Of a stretch of 64,000 nt of DNA, positions 18,401 to 27,711 are shown piece after piece (the stretch's first letter is position 1; every line of letters begins with the position of its first letter). A program made the position numbers and the translations under genes. Under the pieces are notes generated by a model, which was given only the letters and a program-made list of their open reading frames with translations, was not told the origin of the DNA and searched no databases. The stretch is from Fermentimonas sp. (GTDB lineage Bacteria > Bacteroidota > Bacteroidia > Bacteroidales > Dysgonomonadaceae). The stretch lies in NCBI GenBank assembly GCA_028709385.1, contig JAQVXD010000003.1, forward strand, positions 1 through 64,000. Reading direction: 5' to 3'.

Positions 18401-18480
18401 TATATTTGCATTGTGTTTTTCATGGTATTAGATTTAAGGTTAACAATGAAGATTGGTTGTCGTGAGACAACCTTTCCTTT
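18401..18480 (+). ncRNA. Possible small RNA: -7 box followed by terminator
   Basis: TATATTTG at 18401-18408 would start transcription near 18415, and the intrinsic terminator at 18455-18480 would end it about 65 bases later. No clear -33 box and no known RNA family is recognised, so this is a weak candidate. Confidence 0.25.
18455..18480 (+). terminator. Intrinsic terminator after rlmI
   Basis: GGTTGTC (18455-18461), loop GTGA, GACAACC (18466-18472), then a T-rich tract TTTCCTTTTT. The stem is a perfect 7 bp with a tetraloop. Confidence 0.65.
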
Positions 18481-18579
18481 TTATATACTTCCCCATCTCC
18501 CAATTCACATTTTATAAAACTTACAATTAGCTAATTGGTTCATTTATTTATATTTTTGTATTAGTATAAATATAAAGAA

Positions 18580-19596
18580 ATGGATTTCAGAACGCATGTA
18601 CAAATTCCGAATAGTGGTTTCAAAATAGATCATTCTTCTAAAATGATGCTGTTTGGATCATGCTTTTCAGAAAACATTGGCCGAAAACTTCAGCACAACA
18701 AGTTTGATGTAGATGTAAATCCTTTTGGAATACTGTATAATCCAATGTCAGTATCATCTTCTTTAAAAAGACTTTTGCAGAAAACGGAATTTACAGAATC
18801 TGATCTTGTATATAATAATGAAATGTATCATAGTTTCATGCATCATGGTAGTTTCTCTGATACAGATAAAGATGTTTGTCTGAAAAATATCTCTGAAAGA
18901 TATGAGAAAGCAACTGATTTTATTGATAACGCAGATATATTTCTCATTACGTTTGGTTCAGCATACGTCTTTAGGCTGAAGCCAACAGTAGATAAGGAAA
19001 ACAGTGAAGTAGTCAGCAACTGTCACAAATTCCCGGCAGATATTTTTGAAAGAACAAGATTGTCAGTTGAAGAAATTGTTGAAGAGTGGAGGAAATTAAT
19101 AATTTCACTTAAAGCTAGAAATCCTCATGTAAGATTTGTTTTTACAGTTAGCCCCATTCGTCACTGGAAGGATGGAGCTCATGAAAACCAAATCAGTAAA
19201 TCTATATTGCATTTGGCAATTGAACAATTAACAAGTTCTTTTGGAGAAGATCTTCAGTATTTCCCGGCATATGAAATAATGATTGACGAACTTCGTGACT
19301 ACAGGTTTTATGAAGAGGATATGAACCATCCCACATCATTTGCTGTTGACTACATATGGAAACTTTTTTCAAAAACCTTTTTTTCTGATGCTACAATATT
19401 GTTAAATAAAGAGTGGGCACAAATCAGAAAATCCATCAATCATAAACCTTTGTTCCCGACAACAAACTCTTACAGAAGTTTTTTAAATAAGACTCTAAGT
19501 AGTCTGAATGATTTTGCTTCAAAATATCCATTTATATCCTGTGAACGTGAAATTCATCAAATTTCATCATTACTTAAATCACATGAACGGGATTAG
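18580..19596 (+). CDS. GSCFA domain protein (SGNH-hydrolase-like)
   Basis: 338 residues. The signature 'LFGSCFSENIG' (Gly26-Ser27-Cys28-Phe29) defines the GSCFA family, which resembles SGNH esterases; 'ITFGSAYVF' and the late 'DMNHPTSFAVDYIW' would supply the Gly/Asn and the Asp-x-x-His blocks. No signal peptide is present, so the protein is cytoplasmic. It ends 23 bases before murF-alr and is probably co-transcribed, which suggests an envelope-precursor or acyl-group role; this is inference. Confidence 0.82.
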   Translation: MDFRTHVQIPNSGFKIDHSSKMMLFGSCFSENIGRKLQHNKFDVDVNPFGILYNPMSVSSSLKRLLQKTEFTESDLVYNNEMYHSFMHHGSFSDTDKDVCLKNISERYEKATDFIDNADIFLITFGSAYVFRLKPTVDKENSEVVSNCHKFPADIFERTRLSVEEIVEEWRKLIISLKARNPHVRFVFTVSPIRHWKDGAHENQISKSILHLAIEQLTSSFGEDLQYFPAYEIMIDELRDYRFYEEDMNHPTSFAVDYIWKLFSKTFFSDATILLNKEWAQIRKSINHKPLFPTTNSYRSFLNKTLSSLNDFASKYPFISCEREIHQISSLLKSHERD

Positions 19597-19619
19597 TCAA
19601 ACTGACAATAACAGCTATT

Positions 19620-22088
19620 ATGAAATACGAAATAAAACAAATAGCATCAATTATAGGCCTATCACCGAATAATCTGAATTATGCTGAAATATCCACATTG
19701 CTGACTGATAGTCGCAAGATTACAAATCCCTCAAGTACTCTCTTTTTCGCATTGGAGTCTAAAAGCAATGATGCTCATAACTACATAAGTGAGTTATACA
19801 ACTCAGGGGTACGAAATTTTGTTGTGTCTAAGCAATTCGATGAATGGAAAGATTTCAAAGATGCTAATTTTCTAAAAGTAAAAAATTGCTTGTTAGCTTT
19901 TCAAAAGCTTGCACAATATCACAGATCAAAATTTAATATTCCCGTGATAGGAATAACTGGCAGCAACGGCAAAACAGTTGTTAAAGAGTGGCTCTATCAA
20001 TTATTGGAAAAAGATTTCAATATTGTCCGCTCACCAAGAAGTTATAACTCTCAGATAGGAGTTCCGTTGTCTGTATGGCAACTTGATGAAGATACTGAAC
20101 TGGGCATATTCGAAGCCGGAATTTCCAAGCCCGACGAAATGGAATATCTTGAGCCAGTGATTAAGCCCACTATTGGAGTATTAACCAAAATAGGAGAGGC
20201 TCATCAGGAGAATTTTAGTTCACTTCAACAAAAGACTCTCGAAAAACTTGAGCTTTTCACAAATTGCGAAGTGTTTATTTATGAAAAGGATAATGAACTG
20301 GTTAATAGTTGTGTAGATCTTAAGGTTCTTTCACAGAAGACTTTTACCTGGTCCAGAAAAAACAGGGAAGCTCATCTTTTCATTTCAAATACAGAAAAAA
20401 AGGAAAACAGTACAGTTATCAGCTATACATTTATGAATTTTGATTATCGCTTTGAAATTCCTTTCATAGATGATGCTTCAATTGAGAATGCAATTAACTG
20501 CCTGGCTGTAGCGCTTTATCTGCATGTGTCACCCGATGACATATCTGACAGGATGAGTACTCTTGAGCCTGTTGCAATGCGACTTGATGTTCGCAAAGGG
20601 AAACGCGGCTCTCTGATAATAAACGATAGTTATAACTCTGATGTAAATTCAATCAAGATTGCTCTTGATTTTCAGCATCAGCGTAAAATGGACCGTAAAC
20701 TAAAGAAGACGCTCATACTTTCAGATATACTTCAGTCAGGTGTCCCGCCAAAGAGCCTATATAAAAGAGTAGCTGATATGGCAGAGCAGAGCGGAATTAA
20801 GAGAATTATTGGTATTGGCAGGGATATAACGACAAATTCAGAATTCTTTACAATGCCAGAGAAAACTTTCTTTTTAACTACTGATGATTTTCTTAAATCG
20901 AATATTCGTGAAACATTTCGTGATGAACTGATACTGCTGAAAGGTGCAAGAAAATTTAATTTCGAGAAAATCAACAATGTTTTAGAAGAGAGAAATCATG
21001 AAACTCTGCTTGAAGTGGATCTCGACGCTGTCGTACATAATTTTAATTATTACAAAACAAAACTAAAGCCTGATGTTAAGTTGATTTGTATGGTTAAGGC
21101 CAACGCGTATGGTGCGGGAGCATTAGAAATTGCCAAGACACTTCAATACCATCGATGCGATTATCTTGCGGTCGCTGTAGCGGAAGAGGCTGTTTCGCTT
21201 AGAAATGAAGGCATAACACTTCCCATAATAGTCCTCAATCCGGAAGTAAATGGTTTTGAAGAGTTGATTACAAATAATCTTGAACCTGAAATATATAATT
21301 TCCGTATTCTGGAGACTTTCATTAAAAATTCTGAGAGGAGCGGAATAACAGATTATCCTATCCACCTGAAAATTGATACTGGTATGCATCGCCTGGGTTT
21401 CCTCCCCGATCAAGTTAAAGAGCTTGCTGTGATGCTTAAAAAGCAGAAGGGACTCAGGGTCAAATCAATTTTCTCTCATCTTTCTGCAAGCGAAAGCTGG
21501 GCATTCGACGATTTTACACATCAGCAGATAAACACATTCAGAGAGGTTGCAGAAAAAATAGAGAAAGAATTAGGCTATCCGGTTTATAAACATATTCTTA
21601 ATTCTGCCGGAATAGAACGTTTTCATGAATACGAGTGGGATATGGCCCGACTGGGTATTGGACTTTACGGCGTTAGTCCAAGTGGTTTCAAAGGACTAAG
21701 GAACGTTTGCACCTTAAAAAGCACTATTTTACAAATTAAACAGGTGTCAAATAACGAAACTATAGGGTATGGAAGAAAAGAAAAACTTGATCATGATGCA
21801 CGTATTGCAACCATACGGTTTGGTTATGCTGACGGAATGGACAGACAGTTTGGAAATAGAAAAGGCAAAGTACTTATAAACGGTCAATTTGCTCCCATAG
21901 TAGGAAATGTTTGTATGGATCTTTGTATGATAGATGTTACAGATATTAAGGCTGAGGAGGGAGATATGGTTATATTGATTGGAGAAGAACTACCGGTTAC
22001 CGAATTGGCTGAATGTATAGGAACTATACCTTATGAAATTCTTACTTCTGTTTCTCCTCGGGTAAAGCGTATTTATATAAAAGAATAA
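19620..22088 (+). CDS. MurF-alanine racemase fusion
   Basis: 822 residues carrying two enzymes. Residues 1 to about 455 are UDP-MurNAc-tripeptide:D-Ala-D-Ala ligase: ATP loop 'GITGSNGKT' with Lys118, 'NSQIGVPLSVW', and 'INDSYNSD'. Residues about 460-822 are PLP-dependent alanine racemase: 'CMVKANAYGAGA' with Schiff-base Lys493, 'HLKIDTGMHRLGF', 'RFGYADGMDR', and 'GNVCMDLCMIDVT' near the end. One chain therefore makes D-Ala and adds the D-Ala-D-Ala dipeptide to the peptidoglycan precursor; Ddl is needed in between. This fusion is known in Bacteroidota and is not a frameshift artefact. Confidence 0.95.
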   Translation: MKYEIKQIASIIGLSPNNLNYAEISTLLTDSRKITNPSSTLFFALESKSNDAHNYISELYNSGVRNFVVSKQFDEWKDFKDANFLKVKNCLLAFQKLAQYHRSKFNIPVIGITGSNGKTVVKEWLYQLLEKDFNIVRSPRSYNSQIGVPLSVWQLDEDTELGIFEAGISKPDEMEYLEPVIKPTIGVLTKIGEAHQENFSSLQQKTLEKLELFTNCEVFIYEKDNELVNSCVDLKVLSQKTFTWSRKNREAHLFISNTEKKENSTVISYTFMNFDYRFEIPFIDDASIENAINCLAVALYLHVSPDDISDRMSTLEPVAMRLDVRKGKRGSLIINDSYNSDVNSIKIALDFQHQRKMDRKLKKTLILSDILQSGVPPKSLYKRVADMAEQSGIKRIIGIGRDITTNSEFFTMPEKTFFLTTDDFLKSNIRETFRDELILLKGARKFNFEKINNVLEERNHETLLEVDLDAVVHNFNYYKTKLKPDVKLICMVKANAYGAGALEIAKTLQYHRCDYLAVAVAEEAVSLRNEGITLPIIVLNPEVNGFEELITNNLEPEIYNFRILETFIKNSERSGITDYPIHLKIDTGMHRLGFLPDQVKELAVMLKKQKGLRVKSIFSHLSASESWAFDDFTHQQINTFREVAEKIEKELGYPVYKHILNSAGIERFHEYEWDMARLGIGLYGVSPSGFKGLRNVCTLKSTILQIKQVSNNETIGYGRKEKLDHDARIATIRFGYADGMDRQFGNRKGKVLINGQFAPIVGNVCMDLCMIDVTDIKAEEGDMVILIGEELPVTELAECIGTIPYEILTSVSPRVKRIYIKE

Positions 22089-22167
22089 ATGATTTATTTC
22101 TGTTGACTGGAAGTTTTCTCCGTAATACTACAGGTTTATGAAAAGATCTTCCATATTACTTCAAAGC

Positions 22168-22201
22168 AAAAAAAAAGCATCTCGGGAGAGATGCTTTTTT
22201 T
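22168..22201. terminator. Bidirectional terminator between murF-alr and ompA
   Basis: GCATCTC (22177-22183), loop GGGA, GAGATGC (22188-22194), flanked by A9 on the left and T7 on the right, so it reads as a terminator on both strands for the two converging genes. Confidence 0.92.
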
Positions 22202-22225
22202 GATATGTATTATGATCTTGTTGAA

Positions 22226-23377
22226 TTAGTCAACGAAGAAGATAGCAACACGGTTCCAGTCGTTTTCTGCGTATGGCTGTTCGGTATCACCCTTCCAGTC
22301 AATAGAGATACGATCACTGTTAATTCCGTACTCGTTGATCAGTGCATCAGCAACTGCTCTTGCACGTCTTTCAGAAAGTGCGAAGTTGTATTCAGGTGTA
22401 CCTGTTTGTCTGTCTGCATAAGCAACGATGTTTACTTTTGCATCTTCGTTAGCCTTCATGTATTCAGCAGTGTTGTAAACACTTACTTGCTGACCTCTGT
22501 CAATAGTTGAAGAGTTGATGCGGAAGAATACTACGTTAGGTACATAAACTGCTTCGTTTACTACCGGCTGTACTTCCGGACATTCTGGACAAGACTCTGG
22601 TCTTTGTCTTAGCTGTTCGTTTTCAGCACGTAGTCTGTTAATCTGGCTGTTCAGGTCGTTGATCAGGTTGTAATCCATAAGTTCAGCAGGTGTGAAATCT
22701 TGTTTTCCACCTAAACCGAATTTAATACCTGCAGTTCCAGTGAACATGCTGTCATATTCAAAATCACCGCCAAGACCACTACCGTCAAATGTTTCTTGCA
22801 TAACTCTCCAGCCTAACTCAACAAAAATAGCTACGCTTTTTGATATCTGGAAGTTGTTGATTAAACCAACATTATAAGTAAGTGATTGGTTTTGGTTTTT
22901 GAACAGGTCTCCATCAGGATTTGGTTTTTTCCAATCTTCATTCAGACCGTACATGTAACCAATACCTAAATAAGGTATAAGGCTGTATACTCTGTCAGGA
23001 TTGTAAGAACCCCATGCGTTAATGATATTATACATTAAATCTACATGTCCGCCAAGCCAGTTTTGTTCTGCTGGAATACCTGCTGCTACGTGAGCAATGT
23101 TACCGCCATCAATAACTAAACGAGCTCCCCAGTTTGGAGAATTCCAACGACCAACTTCAAGCTGACCCATCCAACCTAGACGGTCACCGAAGTTAGCATC
23201 AGCGTCGTTCTCACCCTGAGTCATATAAAGGTTGGTTCCTCCGCCAATACCCATATACCAATTATCACTTGCTTTGTTTTTCAGATACACTGTACCTTGA
23301 GAAACGTTTTGTACTTCCTGTGCACTTATGCTAAACGCAACAAGAGCAGTAAATAAAAGTAAACTAAACTTTTTCAT
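22226..23377 (-). CDS. OmpA family outer-membrane protein
   Basis: 383 residues: signal peptide (cleavage after ISA, about residue 19), an N-terminal eight-strand-type barrel (about 35-220), a short coiled-coil (about 235-260), a Cys/Pro stretch 'PESCPECPEV', and the C-terminal peptidoglycan-binding OmpA domain ('FRINSSTIDRG', 'NFALSERRARAVADAL'). It anchors the outer membrane to the cell wall. A 340-base leader precedes it. Confidence 0.92.
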   Translation of the reverse strand: MKKFSLLLFTALVAFSISAQEVQNVSQGTVYLKNKASDNWYMGIGGGTNLYMTQGENDADANFGDRLGWMGQLEVGRWNSPNWGARLVIDGGNIAHVAAGIPAEQNWLGGHVDLMYNIINAWGSYNPDRVYSLIPYLGIGYMYGLNEDWKKPNPDGDLFKNQNQSLTYNVGLINNFQISKSVAIFVELGWRVMQETFDGSGLGGDFEYDSMFTGTAGIKFGLGGKQDFTPAELMDYNLINDLNSQINRLRAENEQLRQRPESCPECPEVQPVVNEAVYVPNVVFFRINSSTIDRGQQVSVYNTAEYMKANEDAKVNIVAYADRQTGTPEYNFALSERRARAVADALINEYGINSDRISIDWKGDTEQPYAENDWNRVAIFFVD

Positions 23378-23719
23378 AAATTTTCAATTCTAATTAAACA
23401 TTTTTTATTACAATAACTCGATATCTTTTGTCATGTTGCTTCTGTACTAAATTGAAGAAGCAATTTTTAATGTTTTATTTATAACGTTTCCGTTATAAAA
23501 ATGTTCGGAAAAATTAATGTAAAACTGTAATAGTTTCATAATTCAACCTCAATAGCCATGCATTTTACTTAACATTAAAACTATTAAACGCAAATATAAA
23601 ACTTAATTTTCACATATTTCCCTTTTTGTGTAAAAAATCTGCAAAAAACAGTGATTGTGTGATGATTTTCTACACTTAATCCTTACAAACAACCTAAATA
23701 GGCAGTATTATCAGATAAA
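23378..23719 (-). promoter_or_regulatory. Long A/T-rich ompA upstream region with a -7 box
   Basis: 342 bases without a gene. The only exact minus-strand TAnnTTTG is TATATTTG at 23598-23591, which would give ompA a leader of about 205 bases. No -33 match at the right distance and no rpoD terminator is clear. Confidence 0.35.
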
Positions 23720-24580
23720 TCAGCCCAAATAACTTTTTAGTAATTTGCTTCTTGAATCTTGTCTAAGCCTGCGTATGGCCTTCTCTTTGATTTGGCGTAC
23801 ACGTTCGCGAGTCAATTGGAATTTGTCCCCAATCTCCTCAAGTGTCATTTCCTGGCATCCGATGCCAAAAAACATTTTAATAATATCACTTTCTCTTTCT
23901 GTGAGAGTTGATAAAGCCCTGTCGATCTCTTTCTGTAGAGATTCATTTATAAGTTTCCGGTCAGCTATCGGTGCATCATCATTTACAAGTACATCCAGCA
24001 GACTGTTATCTTCACCTTCAACAAAAGGTGCATCCATTGATATATGACGACCTGACACCTTAAGTGAATCGGTCACCTTTTCTACAGGTATATCAAGAAC
24101 TACTGAAAGTTCTTCGGCAGAAGGACGACGTTCATTCTCCTGCTCAAATTTCTGAAAAGCCTTGCTGATTTTATTAAGTGATCCAACCTGGTTTAATGGT
24201 AGCCTCACGATTCGAGACTGCTCGGCAAGTGCCTGCAGAATAGATTGACGAATCCACCATACTGCATAACTGATGAATTTAAACCCTCTGGTTTCGTCAA
24301 ACTTTTCAGCAGCTTTTATCAATCCGAGGTTCCCCTCGTTGATCAGGTCAGGTAAACTCAATCCCTGATTCTGGTATTGTTTTGCTACTGAAACCACGAA
24401 TCGGAGGTTAGCCCTGGTCAGTTTTTCCAACGCCTGGCGGTCGCCCTTTTTAATGGCTTGTGCCAATTCCACTTCTTCTTCCACGGTGATCAGGTCTTCA
24501 CGGCCGATCTCCTGCAGATATTTATCTAAAGAAGCACTCTCACGATTAGTGATAGATTTTGTAATTTTTAATTGTCTCAT
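23720..24580 (-). CDS. rpoD: Primary sigma factor RpoD (short Bacteroidota type)
   Basis: 286 residues. Region 1.2 '[15 protein letters not shown]', region 2 with '[20 protein letters not shown]' and '[13 protein letters not shown]' (2.3-2.4), region 3, and region 4.2 '[18 protein letters not shown]'. Region 1.1 and the large non-conserved insert of E. coli sigma70 are absent, as is normal for the Bacteroidota housekeeping sigma factor, which reads TTTG/TAnnTTTG promoters. Candidate own -7 box TATTTTTG at 24638-24631. Confidence 0.95.
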   Translation of the reverse strand: MRQLKITKSITNRESASLDKYLQEIGREDLITVEEEVELAQAIKKGDRQALEKLTRANLRFVVSVAKQYQNQGLSLPDLINEGNLGLIKAAEKFDETRGFKFISYAVWWIRQSILQALAEQSRIVRLPLNQVGSLNKISKAFQKFEQENERRPSAEELSVVLDIPVEKVTDSLKVSGRHISMDAPFVEGEDNSLLDVLVNDDAPIADRKLINESLQKEIDRALSTLTERESDIIKMFFGIGCQEMTLEEIGDKFQLTRERVRQIKEKAIRRLRQDSRSKLLKSYLG

Positions 24581-24681
24581 TTATATCTTATCCTTCTGTA
24601 TATTTTCTCGTTAATAAACTTTAGGGGGTGCAAAAATACAAAATATTTCTGTCTTCCCACTGATATAATCCATATTAGTAT

Positions 24682-24731
24682 AAAAACTATAGCAAAGGAA
24701 ACAAGCATTGCACCAGTTTCCTTTGCTATAG
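24682..24731 (-). terminator. Intrinsic terminator of htrA with perfect 16-bp stem
   Basis: CTATAGCAAAGGAAAC (24687-24702) and GTTTCCTTTGCTATAG (24716-24731) are exact reverse complements with a 13-base loop; on the minus strand TTTTT follows (24686-24682). It lies 64 bases after the htrA stop and upstream of rpoD, keeping the two transcripts apart. Confidence 0.8.
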
Positions 24732-24795
24732 AAACATTTATCGCTCTGTTTTTGTTACTAAAAAAGTGCGAATTAACTTTACTTAACTCAGTTTT

Positions 24796-26310
24796 TTATT
24801 TTACTGAAAGGTCGATAGCGATATATTGTGTTCTTCCGTTAGGGTAAAAACCTGCTATCAATAATACTTTGTCCTGTCTGTTTTGTGTAGAAGCCACTAT
24901 TGTTTTAATGTCGCTTTCGCTGTTTACGGGGGTATTGTTTATCCTCATAATGATAAATCCTTTATTAATACCCTCTTTCCTGAACAGACCATTTGTATCT
25001 ACACTTTCAACTTCAATACCGCTTGAGATTCCCAAGCTTGCCTTTCTCTCGTCAGTAAGAGGTTTGAATGTTGCTCCAAGCTGACTCAAGGCATCGGTGC
25101 TGCGGGTAATTTCAGTATTGCCCTCGTCATTTTTAAGTTCGATGTTGAATTTTTGTTCCCGATTGTTTCTTTTTACAGTTACACTGATTTTGTCACCCGG
25201 CCTGTATCTGTTAAGCTGATTCTGTAATTCACTGAAATTTCGGATAGGTACATTGTTTATTTCAGTAATGATATCTCCTTTTTCCAGTCCGGCAGCCTTT
25301 GCAGCACTGCGTTCAGAAAAATCTTCAACTAAAACACCTATTATCTGCGACAATTCTCTTGCTCTTTCAGGATCCTCACGTCTTATATTTTCAATATTTG
25401 GTACCTGAACTCCAAGGTATGCTCGCTGTACTGTTCCATATTCTTTTAAATCTGCCGCAACTTTTCCGGCAATAGAGATTGGAACTGCAAATGCATAACC
25501 GGTGAAATTACCTGTCTGTGAGAATATAGCAGTGTTTATACCAACAAGTTCTCCTCTTGTATTAACCAAAGCACCGCCACTGTTACCGGGGTTCACGGCT
25601 GCATCCACCTGTATAAACGACTGAATGCCTCCATTAATAACATTTTCCCTGTTTTTAGCACTTACTATTCCGGCAGTAACCGTTGAAGTAAGGTTAAAGG
25701 GATTTCCCACAGCCAATACCCATTCGCCAACCTCTAATGCATCTGAATTTCCGAATGTGAGATAAGGAAAATCATCTCCTTCTATTTTAATAAGAGCAAT
25801 GTCACTCTGAGGATCTGTACCAACCACCTTAGCCAGAAATTCTCTGTTGTCGTTCAGAGAAACTGTTACTTCATTTGCGTTTTCTACAACATGGTTGTTT
25901 GTTATTATATAACCATCACTTGAGATGATGACACCAGAACCAAAACCAACCTGTTCACGAGGTTGTGAAGGTGCGCGGTCACCAAATCCAAAGAAAAAAT
26001 CAAACGGATTTATGTATTGTTGCTGACTTACAGTTTTTGTTTTAACGTGTACAACGCCATCAACCGATCTTTTCGCTGCTTCAGTAAAATCAGGATAACC
26101 TTCTGAAGTAGTAAGGTTTGTCAGTACAACATTTTTGTTCTGATCAAAAGTTGCTGAATAGGCTCCGATCTCTTCAGATGTTACTGTATTACCTGATGAG
26201 TTCCCGGCTTTATTTTTGTTTATAACATTATACCCAAGTAAAGTAACTACTGAACTTACAACAGCTATCAGTACAATGAAAAGTACGTTTTTTGTTTTAT
26301 TTGTATTCAT
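24796..26310 (-). CDS. DegP/HtrA periplasmic serine protease-chaperone
   Basis: 504 residues. N-terminal signal anchor (about 8-28), trypsin-like domain with triad His140 ('TNNHVV'), Asp170 ('QSDIALIKI') and Ser244 ('GNSGGAL'), then two PDZ domains (about 290-385 and 405-500). Degrades or refolds damaged envelope proteins. The second PDZ is less well conserved. Followed by a strong terminator; minus-strand -7 candidate TATATTTG at 26354-26347. Confidence 0.93.
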   Translation of the reverse strand: MNTNKTKNVLFIVLIAVVSSVVTLLGYNVINKNKAGNSSGNTVTSEEIGAYSATFDQNKNVVLTNLTTSEGYPDFTEAAKRSVDGVVHVKTKTVSQQQYINPFDFFFGFGDRAPSQPREQVGFGSGVIISSDGYIITNNHVVENANEVTVSLNDNREFLAKVVGTDPQSDIALIKIEGDDFPYLTFGNSDALEVGEWVLAVGNPFNLTSTVTAGIVSAKNRENVINGGIQSFIQVDAAVNPGNSGGALVNTRGELVGINTAIFSQTGNFTGYAFAVPISIAGKVAADLKEYGTVQRAYLGVQVPNIENIRREDPERARELSQIIGVLVEDFSERSAAKAAGLEKGDIITEINNVPIRNFSELQNQLNRYRPGDKISVTVKRNNREQKFNIELKNDEGNTEITRSTDALSQLGATFKPLTDERKASLGISSGIEVESVDTNGLFRKEGINKGFIIMRINNTPVNSESDIKTIVASTQNRQDKVLLIAGFYPNGRTQYIAIDLSVK

Positions 26311-26447
26311 ATTCCTTGTTTTAATTTAATGTTATCTCTTTTTCATCAAATATAAAGCAAATAGTAGACAAATTAATTTTTGCGAGAGCTCGTTTTAACA
26401 CTTTTAACTGAATAAAAATAGGATTAACCCGATTTAACCTTGAAAAA

Positions 26448-27644
26448 CTACTTATACCATCTTCTAACTGACAAAATGGCACGGTTTCGTCTATTGGCAT
26501 AACTAGTAAAACGTTGATTATTTATAGGTTGTATAAGGTCAAACATAAGAAGCTCAATCCCAAATCTACCTGAGCCGAAGTGGCTGCTGTTTTTATTAAT
26601 TACTGATATTCTGACCAATAGATTTATTGTAAAAAGCAGAAGTGCAAAGCCAAGTAATATATAGTTAGATGACAGTATGCCTGTTACTACAGATGCTATA
26701 AACAAAAGTATAAAAGAGTATTTTGAAAGATTTTCAAATCCAAATAACAGGGGAGCAGAGCCTCTGTAAAGCTGTTTTGTGTATAAGTGCTTCGATTTAA
26801 GTGATCTCCATGTCGCAAAGCTTTCCACACTGTCTGTCTCCGTTATGCTATTAGCAGAAGTAACTACGTCTGTATTTCGTTTATTGGATATTCTGTTTAT
26901 AAAAAGATCATCCTCCCCGCCATCAATACCCAGAATAGCAGAAAAACCTTTATTTTTAAAAAAGAGCTCTTTTTTGTATGCCATGTTTCTTCCTGTTCCC
27001 ATAAAGGGTTTACGGGAAATGGCGCGTGATAAAAATTTAATATTATGTATCAGATTGTCATATTTTATGAATTTGAGGTGTGAGACTTTTTCAGGTATTT
27101 GCAAATTATTGAACCCCAAAATTATATCCTTTCCTTGTTTGAATTGTTTTCCAAACTCTCTTATCCATTCCGGTGAACTTGGTTTGCAATATGATTCCGT
27201 AAAAAGGATAAAATCATTTTTTGCTGCTTTAATACCTAATGTCAGTGCCAGTTTTTTTTCATTTATCTCATCAGCTTCCGCAGGAATGAATGTGTGATAG
27301 AGTTGTGGATATTTATATGCCGCTGCTTTTAAGACAGTATCTGTCTCGTCAGTCGAACCACAGTTTACCACAATCACTTCGAAATTAGGATAATCCTGCT
27401 CCAAAATATATGGAAGATTTTTCTCTAACTGCTCAGAATCATTTTTTGAACTTATTATAACTGAAATACCGGGCAGACTGCCGTCATCAACAGAAATATC
27501 TTTCCTTTTAAGCTCATGTTTGTATGGTTTCCTGTAAACAAAAAGATTATAACACAGCAGAATTAAAAAGAAAAAAAGCAGTACAGCTCCCAAAAACCAT
27601 TCATAAATGGAGAACTGGGCAACATAAGATAAAATAAAATCCAT
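26448..27644 (-). CDS. Family 2 glycosyltransferase, membrane-bound
   Basis: 398 residues. One N-terminal membrane helix (about 13-35), a GT-A domain starting 'PGISVIISSKNDSEQLEKNL', with 'VIVVNCGSTDETD' (nucleotide-binding Asp region), a later 'GTGRNMAYKKELFF' and 'IDGGEDDLFINR' (likely acid/base region), then two or three C-terminal helices (about 305-350). It probably extends a cell-surface glycan using a nucleotide sugar. Substrate cannot be told. It follows lysA by 67 bases. Confidence 0.85.
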   Translation of the reverse strand: MDFILSYVAQFSIYEWFLGAVLLFFFLILLCYNLFVYRKPYKHELKRKDISVDDGSLPGISVIISSKNDSEQLEKNLPYILEQDYPNFEVIVVNCGSTDETDTVLKAAAYKYPQLYHTFIPAEADEINEKKLALTLGIKAAKNDFILFTESYCKPSSPEWIREFGKQFKQGKDIILGFNNLQIPEKVSHLKFIKYDNLIHNIKFLSRAISRKPFMGTGRNMAYKKELFFKNKGFSAILGIDGGEDDLFINRISNKRNTDVVTSANSITETDSVESFATWRSLKSKHLYTKQLYRGSAPLLFGFENLSKYSFILLFIASVVTGILSSNYILLGFALLLFTINLLVRISVINKNSSHFGSGRFGIELLMFDLIQPINNQRFTSYANRRNRAILSVRRWYK

Positions 27645-27711
27645 TTTTTTTAATATACTATAGAGAAATGCAAAAGGCTGATTTGTGTATTATTTTTCGT
27701 TTGATAACGAA

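Larger units (their letters stand above)
18276..18579 (+). other. Intergenic region with inverted repeat, -7 box and terminator
   Basis: No convincing gene; a 66-codon frame starting inside rlmI has no recognisable domain. It holds an inverted repeat AGAGGTTTT (18355-18363) / AAAACCTCT (18393-18401), an exact -7 box TATATTTG (18401-18408), a terminator (18455-18480), and another TAnnTTTG (18551-18558) just before the GSCFA gene. Confidence 0.5.

Noticed and set aside
18265-18465. 66-codon ORF after rlmI
   Set aside because: Overlaps the rlmI end, has no domain and runs into a terminator.
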